From Plasmodium malariae (taxonomy: Eukaryota; Apicomplexa; Aconoidasida; Haemosporida; Plasmodiidae): a DNA stretch of 64,000 nt. The position numbers and the translations under genes are program-made. Below are positions 52,000 to 61,776 of the stretch, one piece after another. Location: positions 62,001-126,000 of the forward strand of contig NC_041775.1 in NCBI RefSeq assembly GCF_900090045.1, written 5' to 3'. Under the pieces are notes generated by a model. The model ran no database searches, had not been told where the DNA came from, and was given only the letters and a program-made list of their open reading frames with translations. Each line of letters begins with the position of its first letter. The stretch's first letter is position 1.

Positions 52000-54500
52000 T
52001 TTAATTTCCTCTGAACAAATTTAATTCTTTCCATATTAAGTATATATATATATAGTTATACTGTGTTCTTATATAAATACATATCAATAAATTTTACTAT
52101 TCTTATATTTCATATATATTTAAGAAATAAATCTATTCATAATTAGTACATAAAAATAAAAATGTTAAATATAATATCATATTTCAATTTTCAAAAAATT
52201 ATTTTCATATTTATACTAACTTTATATTTCTATATGCACAAATAATAAAATAATCGTTTAAATGCCGAATTTTTTATTGTGTGTAATTATTTGTTTTTAT
52301 GTTTCATATATAATTTACATATAGAAACCTATATTTTTTCCCTCTTAAAAAAGAAATGTTTAATATTATTTCCTTTTCTATAATATAATATACAAATTGA
52401 ATTTTTTGTTATTTCTGGAAAATATCCATAATTGTACTAATACATAAGGTCATTTAATTTATTCAGAAAAATGTGATAGACTATATGACAGTCATATAAA
52501 TATATGTACAGTACAAAATAAAAATTAGTTTTGTACATAACTGCAAAACTTTAAAAACTCGTATGGTTCTTATAAAGTTCTTAATGTCGTACAAAAGAGT
52601 AACATTCTTAAAATACGTTAATACACTATATGAAACTATTGAATATTGGTGTATTTCCCTTCCTGAAAAAAACTCAGTAGAGAAATCACTATTACAAGAA
52701 GAAAAACCTTATGTTTTTACTGGACATGTATTTATATCTTTATTTCCAGTAATTACATAAATATTTATCGGAATATGTTATATATTTATTTTTTCTAAAA
52801 CTTTAAATTATTTTACTTAAAAACGAGCATTTTATTATAGAATTCCTGTAATTTATCATAATGAGGAATTGCTGATCTGATGGAGTTTCATCCATAAACA
52901 TTTTATTTTTTTTTATAATAATTTACTTAATTTGAGCTTATTTCTTTGTCTCCAATAAGAAAATATACAAAGATGTTGAACATTCTGTAAATAATAAGTT
53001 AATATTATGATAGCATACATTGTATTACATTTCATACTTTACAAAATTCTAATTTATATATGTTCTAAAATAGATATATTTGTTCTCATAATATACTTTC
53101 GTAAACACGTTAACTGAATTGTATTTAAAAAAAAATACAAAAAAGCAAAAATTATAAAATAAATTTATTTAATAATAATATTGAAAAATCATAGAATATT
53201 GTCTAGTATTAAACTACAAGAACTATAGAAACTTCTTACATAAAGACATATATTAGCTATTTTAGCAAAGTAAGAAAAACAAATTAAAATTAAAAAAAAA
53301 TAATTTGCGGGAAATTTATATTTCCATAATAGGAAGAGAAGGTATAAAAACACATTAACGATAATTAAATAACATTAAAGTTATTACACACGCTTAACAT
53401 AGTTACGATATATAATATTTATTATGAAAAATTAATCTATATAATATATATATAAGGAATATTCAGTAAAATAAATATGTAGAACCCTATCATTAGGTAA
53501 AGAAAAAAATAACATTTTCATTGTATTTTCTAAAAACTAGTAATTACAAAAAAAATATTATATATTAACGAAGAATTAATAAAAATATAATAATTTTTAT
53601 ACTTTCTTAGTTAAAATGACTGATATGTGATTAAATGAGCAATCATATTTTGAAAAACAAGCTCTATAATTATATGACATGATATTAAACATATTATATA
53701 TAGAACGAAAATATGTAATCCAGTAAAATTAAATGACACTAATTAAACACAAAAATATATATCACTTATTTCAAATTACGATAAAATGGATAAATGTAAT
53801 TTATTTTATATTCAGTTCAAACAAATATAAAATAAGATATTTTTATAGCATGATGTAACTCTATATTCATCCGTATAAGTATATACGTAAAACTAAAATA
53901 TATTTAGCATCAAAACATATTTATTTTATTTTAAGCATATATTATTCTTTAAATACGTATTCCATATTATAATATACTCACATTAATGAAATGTAGTATG
54001 AAATTATATGAACTATAAATTTAAATAACTTAAATACCTTTTTTTATAATATATACAACACTTCATACATTAGACATTTTTACATATTAAATAAAAAAAA
54101 AAAGAAGAATTTTTTATTTAAGGAACTATTATTTGTTATTTAAAGAACTATGTTTTCTTAAATATTATTACATTTACGTATATTTATGTTTTTAATTACT
54201 TTTTATGCATTCAACATTACTATTAAATTATATTATGTTATTAATATATATATTCAATATATCAATTTTAATAATGTATGTTATATTTTTAATAAGTAAA
54301 TAAATAAATAAATAATAAATTTTTAGTTTCATGAAAAAATCCTCAATGATTCATATTAAATATTTATTATTTTAAAATAAATGTAATAAATAAATTGCAG
54401 TGTCATACAATAATTTTCATCATATACCTAAACAATATAATACAAAATATATCAAAGAAAAATAAATTTTTACGAATATTTTTAAAATGTTAAATAAATA
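52000..54500. repeat. Old duplicated block, partner at 17.3-19.8 kb
   Basis: Direct-orientation counterpart of 17.3-19.8 kb (see that entry for matching landmarks). It contains the plus-strand relic at 52563-53010; no intact gene. Confidence 0.5.
52563..53010 (+). pseudogene. C-terminal relic of a two-TM protein
   Basis: An open frame of 65 codons (52563-52760) has coding-like composition: YKRVTFLKYVNTLYETIEYW, then SLPEKNSVEKSLLQEEKPY and a hydrophobic GHVFISLFPVIT before a stop. Beyond the stop comes a second hydrophobic piece, then about 52920-53010 reads IYLI, a stop, AYFFVSNKKIYKDVEHSVNNK: a TM with a charged tail. A more decayed version is seen at about 17960-18080 (TSLPVH, KFISSYPIITFIF). 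It is probably the 3' part of an exported membrane protein gene on the plus strand. The family is unknown and no exon 1 was found. Confidence 0.4.
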
Positions 54501-54972
54501 AAATATAAACAATTTCGTATAAACATAATATAATAATATTTCTTTATTATTTCTTTTTTTTCTAATTTCAGTTTTATCAACTATAATTTCATTCTACTTA
54601 AATTTTGTCTAAAAATATTCAAAATTTATTTACTTAACTCTTTGAATTTATTTTCCTAAGAGAATTAGAAAAAAAAATATATTACAAAATTATATCTATG
54701 AAATACTAAATAAACCTAATACAAAAAAAAACTTGAATTGAAAGTATATTTCCGAAAATACAAAAAAAAAAAAGAAAAATTTAATGCACATTAATAATAT
54801 AAAAAACTTTTGAAAAAAAAAATATATATCTAAAAAAATATATTACTCATTAATTTATTTTTTTTCTGTATATATATCATTCTTTTTGTACTATAGATAT
54901 CATCATAAATCAGTAGTACAAATCATATAGTGCGAAAACGCTTTTTGGCACTATATTATTAGAATCGCTGAA

Positions 54973-54975
<3 letters not shown>

Positions 54976-55013
<38 letters not shown>
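54976..55013. repeat. (TA)n microsatellite
   Basis: An uninterrupted alternating A/T run of about 38 bases, the longest in the window. It lies at the left border of the duplicated block shared with 35.2-37.6 kb. It is a likely length-variable site. Confidence 0.85.
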
Positions 55014-55016
<3 letters not shown>

Positions 55017-55846
55017 TCTCATAGTAGGAATTAACCGAAACTATTGTCAATTTATTATACTAAATAAAAAATTTATATATTTTTAATAACATAAAAGTAA
55101 AACAATATGCTAAATAGTTATATGTTGTAAACAGAGTTTTTATTAATTACTTAATATCAATTTATGTATAAAATTAATACAATATATAATATAAATGTAT
55201 GTAATATATTATAATTTTGTTACTATTATATTATATAATTCTTCTCCTTATTCATTAATAATTTTTATCAAAAATAATTTTAAAAAACATTTCAGTAGGA
55301 TAACTAGTAGATAATTCATAAACATTTTTTATTATACAATTTCCAAATAAAGAGTTTAATAAAAAAGTTTTTATAAATTTATTTTGTACTTGTATGCTTA
55401 AAATTATTTTATTATTAAAATTTTATTTTTTGTTATATTCTTATTAATACAATATTTCAACCATATATGATATACATATATATGTGTTTATTTGAAACAA
55501 ATTGTTTACGTGACGAATAGTAATTTTAATACTACCATATCTTGTAAACACTTATTAAATCTTGTTTTATTTGGATAATATGAATAAATAATATTTTATA
55601 TAAAACGATTACTCAAATATTTTTTTTTATTTATATTATTTTTTATTCTTCAGTGTGCTCTAGAATTATGTGAACTCTAAAACATAACCTAAAGATTTTT
55701 CATATTGACAAAATATAAAAATTAAAACAAAAAATAAATCAACAATATACTCGTTATTATAGAAGATATATATTTTTAATATATAAATTATTGCAAGCGT
55801 TTTGATAACTTGACAAAATTTTATTATAAAACAAGATATAAATAAT

Positions 55847-56606
55847 ATGCATGTTTCTTTTACCAAAGCTATTATTTTTTTTATTCTAATATGGACATTC
55901 ATATATTCGGATCAGCATCCTACAAATTGTACTTAAAATGCATATATTCTTCATTGTCATTCTATCTGTTTTTGCGTAGAAAAATGTTTTATTAATGTAT
56001 TATATAAATATACTATATATTTATATTGAATAAATGTACCTTTATTTTTAGGTAATCATAAGTGATAAAACATAGAATGAAGAATACAAACGAACTAATA
56101 CATTAAATATAAGACATAGCAGTTTATTAAATATTGAATCAAGTATAGAGAAAGAACATAAATATAAAACGTTAAAAAATTGAATATATGGTCTAATAAA
56201 CAAAAACAATGGTTCAAAGAACTTTCAACATAATTCAAAAAATAAATCTCATACCTTAAAACATAATAACCTTGAAAAACATATAAATCCACCAAAACTA
56301 TAAAAAAAGGTACACTAAAAAAAAAAATTAAGTTTAATCCTAGTGAGCTCAAACAATAAACACGGATCTGTTAAATTTAAATATATAGTTAAAACATTTT
56401 TATATTTAACAAAAAAACATAAAGTATTTTCTACAGCTATATACTTCACAAATTTGTATATGATATTATATATATTTTTTAGTGTAATTATATATATTAT
56501 TAAAATGTCTTATGATTCACAACTTTTTAGCAATCTTTATAGTGTTTTAACGGAGATTCATTCACAGATTTATAATAATTCTTTTTTAAATATATATATA
56601 ATATAA
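55847..56606 (+). pseudogene. Degenerate plus-strand exported-type gene (copy D)
   Basis: Exon 1 begins at 55847: MHVSFTKAIIFFILIWTFIY, clearly paralogous to the exon at 36139. Exon 2 starts after a tttttag near 56052 with VIISDKT, a stop, then NEEYKRTNTLNIRHSSLLN, which aligns with the start of exon 2 in copy C. Stops and frame changes follow. The last 87 codons (56343-56606) are open in one frame, with KHGSVKFKYIVKTFLYLTKK, a TM (YMILYIFFSVIIYII) and a short tail (KMSYDSQLFSNLYSVL). It is dead by nonsense and frameshift. Together with copy C it defines one plus-strand family of secretory type whose name I do not know. Confidence 0.6.
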
Positions 56607-57100
56607 TTATCCAATAAACGAATCTAAGGCTAGTAATAAACATTAAAAATATATTCACTGTTAAAATATATTCTGAATACATTTTAAAATTTATTACAAT
56701 AATTAGAAAATATATAATATTTGAATTATTTATTATTACATATTTAATCTTAAAATATTATCTTGGTACAATTCTGTATATTTCATAGTATATGTAAATT
56801 ATTTATATTTTAGTTGTTACTTTAAATAATTATAGATTCATAATTTATGTAAAAATATATGTTCTAGAGATTTATATATATATATGCACTTATACAATAT
56901 TATATGACTGTAGAAAATATATATTTATTTTAATTACTCTAACTATATTTTATCTTTTTAGAGACATATATCCATATATAAAATATTATTATTATGAAAA
57001 AGAAAAAAAAACGGAATTCGTACACTATCTATTAATATATTATTACATATAAATTATTAATTTAATCCTTAGACTACATAAAAAATAAGTAAAAATACAA

Positions 57101-57944
57101 GTGTATTTATTAATAAATTTTGAATATGCATATTTAAATATATCTGAAATTTTAAATTCTAGACACATTTAAGAAAAATAATAAAAAATTAAATAGTTTT
57201 AACTATTCATTTAATTATTTGTATTTAGAGAAACGATGTTTTGAAATAATTACAAATAAACGATATTACTTAAAGATATCATTTCATTACATTTTTCCAT
57301 ATTCCTTTATAAATCATGGAATATGAAGAATTTTTGTTAAAAGTCATTTTACAGTAAATATGTTTTATAACACATTTCTCATAAAACACATTTTATACAT
57401 TAAATATTAAGGTCTCTCAAATAATATATATATATATATACCAACTATACTAACCACGTTCATTTTATTTTATTATATTCAAATAAGACACATTTTGTTT
57501 TAATTTATAAATAATAACACATTTATTTATTATAATATCAAATAATCGCCATAATATAGCAAGATAAAAAATAGAAAAATACTCTTCTTTATTTACAAAT
57601 TATAACACTTCAATTTAATATGTGGTATGTGCTATAAAATATTATGTTTAACATTCATTATTTATTTTTCTTAAATATTTATTTAAAGATACAAGTTTAC
57701 GTTAAAACATAATTTTTAATTAAACTTAAAGTATATATTAAAATAAAAATACTAAAACATTAAAACATAAAAATTCACCAATAAGCAAAAAAAATATATG
57801 TTTTATTGATATATATCAAAATGACTAGGTACCTGTATCTGTACTTATATAATTTAAGCATTATGTATACGTATAAAAAAAGTATATATCTAAAGATATT
57901 ACTTCTTATTAAAGATTTCTTTAATAAAATTAGCATTTTACATA
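57101..57944. other. Intergenic: 3' flank of the fam-l gene
   Basis: AT-rich, no gene seen. Confidence 0.4.
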
Positions 57945-58842
57945 TTATTCATTTAACTGGGCCATCAATTTAATTTTATTATATTTCTCCTTATTTGTAA
58001 GGATCTTAAAAATAACTGTAATTATTAATATAACTATTGCAATCAAAATTACGCCATATGCTATGTAAAAAAAATGATGTCGAGCATTACCTATCACGGC
58101 GTTCAATGCTTTGTCCCACCAATCCTTTAACTTCAATGCTTCATAAATTCTATCTCCTGGTTGTGGTAAACATTTATATTTTTGTAATATAGGCATTCCT
58201 ATTCCCACCAATAAAATAGGAATAAATATATAAACAATATATCGGTATTTTCTAAATTTTAGTTTTTCTGAAGCTATCGTGGCAATCATCCTATTTTTTT
58301 TAATATAATCATCATGATCTATTTTTTTGACCAATTTTCTTTCAAATTGGAAATGCTTTCCATCAAAGAATCCATTATTATAATCAATAACTTGTTTATA
58401 ATATTGCCCTTTTTTTAATGAACTTATATTAGAATTTTTGTTTTTTACTTTGGCCACTTTTTCACCAGTAGATACATATTTTTTTTCGCTCTCACCATTA
58501 TTTGACATTTCTTTTAGCCAAACAATACCTGAATTACTATTTTTTTTACTCTTTGATAGTAATCTACAAGTTCTTTTATTTAATTTCCTAACATAGTTGT
58601 ATTTTTCATCAATGCATTTGTTAAATGTACTCTACAAAAATTAAGAAGAAATTTTGTATTTAAAAGAATATATTATGTAATTGCAAAAAACGGTATTAAA
58701 AATAAAACACTAAAAATATGAATATTACTAATATACTTAAATAATTTTATCATACCTTATCAATGTAAAAAAGACCTGTCCAACTTAAAAGGACAAAACA
58801 AAAAATTTTAACAAATAATAGAGACTTAATTTTTTTCCCCAT
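57945..58842 (-). CDS. Fam-l-type exported two-TM protein, intact
   Basis: Exons 58756-58842 and 57945-58631, with a 124-bp GT-AG intron in phase 0 and 257 predicted residues. Exon 1 starts MGKKIKSLLFVKIFCFVLLS (signal peptide). The export-type site TCRLLSKS has its arginine at residue 52. The fam-l core follows: QYYKQVIDYNNGFFDGKHFQ, then FERKLVKK and DDYIKKNRMIATIASEKLKF. TM segments lie at about 159-179 and 215-240, and the tail is NKEKYNKIKLMAQLNE. At the hinge where the two other fam-l loci break in poly-A, this gene reads LVKKIDHDDY and has no long A run, which may be why it stayed open. It stands alone, without a fam-m partner nearby. The role of fam-l proteins is unknown; they are expected in the infected red cell. 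Confidence 0.92.
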
Positions 58843-61121
58843 AATTTATATCTTTAATTTAGTAATATATTCACTTAGATAATTATTAAGGATACCTATA
58901 ATATACTTCTAAAGATAGCGATTGTTTTATTTATTTAAAAAAAAAAATTTTAGTATAGATTTATCAATACTAAAAATAATGCATATAACTATAATGCATT
59001 TTATATCATCCATAAAAAAAAAATTACCTTAAAAAGTTAATCTATAACTTTAATGTAAATTTTGATTTAAAAAAAAATAACTTCATTAAAATAAAATGTT
59101 TAAATTAATTCATAATTATACAAAACGTAGAATTGAACTATTTAATACAGTACACTAACTAAATAATTTTGTTATTAATATTTTTTTTATAAAAAAATAT
59201 AAAAAAAAATATATGATTTCTTAAAATAAGGAATGTTTAAGCTTTATAGACAATACATAATGTTCAAAATATATATATAATTCGCGCCTCTACATATTAA
59301 GATAATAATTACAGATTTTAAGTATGTTATCCTATAAATAATTATAATTTTATAAAAGTTATATTTTATTAAAACCTATAATTATAGTTAAAAGATATTA
59401 ATTTTTATATCTTAATAATAATAATAATAATAGTAATAGTAATAATAAATGAAAAAATAACATTTCGTACAACATTTTTTATTGTATTAATTACAACAAG
59501 TGCTTGAGATGACATTTGTTCGCTCACAGCTTTTCACGATCAGTAACATATATAAAAAATTGAATTTATAACGTATACTTATTGTCCTTAAGGAAATATA
59601 AATTTTAATTAGATCCGAAAATTACTTTTTTAATTTTATATCATTATTTTTTAAAATTATAATTTTTATATGATTTTATTTTGTACCACAATTTTTGATA
59701 ACAATAATTTCTATTTAATTTTATTTTGTATCATTATTTAAAAGTGAAAAATCTTCACAAGTATCTACATATTTTATTATATTTCATTTCATTTAAATAA
59801 ACTTAATTAGTACAAATATTAACATATACAAAATATAGAGTTAACAGTAAAAGTAGTAAAAATTAATACATTCAATTTCAGTAATTCAGAAATATTTCAA
59901 ATGATGTAAATTTACAAATACGAAAAATATATATAAGTTTTAATATGTACATAACAAATAAAAAAAAATAACAATATAATTTAAGAAGATATACCATTTA
60001 GTAATTTTTCTGATTTTTTTTATAAGTATTATATTATTTTATATTTATTGTCTTTACACATACGTAGCTCAAGAGCATATATTAAAGTCATAACATAATC
60101 AAAAAACATAAGCATATAAATAAATAATACTACATTAAAAATACTTTTACAGTGATAAGCAATTATTTCCCAGCATTACGGTTCCTTCTGCATTGTAACA
60201 CAAATAGTAATAACTTTATAAATATTAAGTCTCCAAAAATAATTAAAGTTATATGAAATATAATATTATGTATTTGTTCCCTTACAAAGTTACTATACTT
60301 CCAAGGATGCAATCTAAATATTTACAAAAATTAATTATCAATAAATAAATATATATATATATTTTTTTTTTTTTTTTACTCAAAATAATCTAACGCTTAA
60401 GAATCTGTTTTAGTTAAATAATTAAAATTAAAAAAAATAAAATATATGCATATTATCACAGAATAACCTATTTTGTTGTAAATACATTTTAATTGTTATT
60501 TAATATTATATACTAGTTCATGTTTTAAAAATAATATGAATTAATACATTACTTCCTTATTTGCATGCAGAGTAAATACATAATAGTGGTTTAAAAATAA
60601 TTTTTCGTAAAGCTATCAAATACAGTAAACATCAAAAAATAAGTAACCTTAAATTCTTATATTAATTCTAATATATGTACTAATAATTACAGAAATTCAA
60701 CCATAAGATTTCATTAATTCTGGTACTATTTAATGTATTATATTATTCTATTTATATGACCTTATATTATTTAGTTTTATTACAAAGTTATTTTTTATAT
60801 TTCATCTTAAAACATATATTAGTATAATTAATATTAAAATAAGTATATCCTAATAATTTTTCATATTTTGTAGCAAGTAAAAAAAAATATTTCCATTAAT
60901 TAATATATGTAATTATGTATTTCGATAAATAAATTTTGAGCAACAGAAAACATTTCTATCGAAATGTGGCAATAGCCATATACAGAAGTATATATGCATA
61001 TAATAATTTATACTATTTTAAAGCTACTCACGGATATATACCATAAATATTTAATTTTTACCCAATTTATATATATATTCAATATTAAGTGTTATAAGGA
61101 CATTTAACAGCATGTACTTAC
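58843..61121. other. Intergenic: 5' flank of the fam-l gene, then AT-rich DNA
   Basis: Contains conserved upstream block copy 7 and a tandem trinucleotide run (ATA/GTA type) at about 59414-59450. Right of about 60 kb no coding-like stretch was found except the candidate exon at 61122-61178. Confidence 0.4.
59300..59370 (-). promoter_or_regulatory. Conserved upstream block, copy 7 (fam-l at 58842)
   Basis: About 460-530 bp upstream of the ATG at 58842. It contains taattacagattttaagtat, then 'ttatcctataaataattat' and 'ttataaaagttatattt', the order seen in the other copies. It is the only copy in front of an intact fam-l gene. Confidence 0.45.
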
Positions 61122-61178
61122 GAGAAACATAGAAACAGCATATAATAATTCATATATTATTAGTGTTGATTTCTCCAT
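61122..61178 (-). other. Candidate signal-peptide exon of an unidentified minus-strand gene
   Basis: The minus-strand ATG at 61178 opens 19 codons, MEKSTLIIYELLYAVSMFL, ending exactly at a consensus gtaagt donor. The exon resembles the first exons of other exported genes in start (MEK) and hydrophobicity, but is shorter and lacks the ND-V end. A possible acceptor near 61019 (taaaatag) leads into YKLLYAYILLYMAIATFR and a stop. No exon 2 of any length follows, so this is either a relic or chance. Confidence 0.3.
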
Positions 61179-61776
61179 ATATTGTATTTAATATAAAAAA
61201 ATATTAGCAGCATAATTATAAAATTATAACAGCTTATATTAGAAATAAACAACAAAAGTAACACAATAAAAAAAAAAAAAAGATGCTATCACTACTAACA
61301 ATTATTTTATTTATAGTTTTCATTATTTTAGATAATCTAAAAGAAAAAAAAAAAGACACAATACATATTTAAGGATATGTTTACACGATAATGCATATTT
61401 TGTCTATTATGGTTACTTATATGTAATTTTTTAATCATATCTACCTGGATTTTTCTTTATAAAAAGAATATGAACTTTATAGACAAATAAATACATAATG
61501 GCGATTTAATATCAAAACATGATTATGATATATCTCAAGTTATAATATATTTATTTAAGGTAAAAAAACGATAAAAACCATATAAAATAAATATTGGTGT
61601 ATTCAATTATTTTATGGTTCTCAAATAAATTCCTATGTAGTTGATAATTTTATAATTTCTGGAAATTAATACGTACTAATTGTAAATTATACTACTGATA
61701 AGTAGAAACATAAAAATTTTAATTTTTTTTCTAGATGTTTATTTTCAACGATCTGCATAAATAATGTAAAGTCATT

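Larger units (their letters stand above)
54900..57100. repeat. Duplicated block with a plus-strand relic, partner at 35.2-37.6 kb
   Basis: Direct-orientation counterpart of 35.2-37.6 kb, offset about 19.6 kb. Flanks on both sides of the relic match. Confidence 0.55.
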
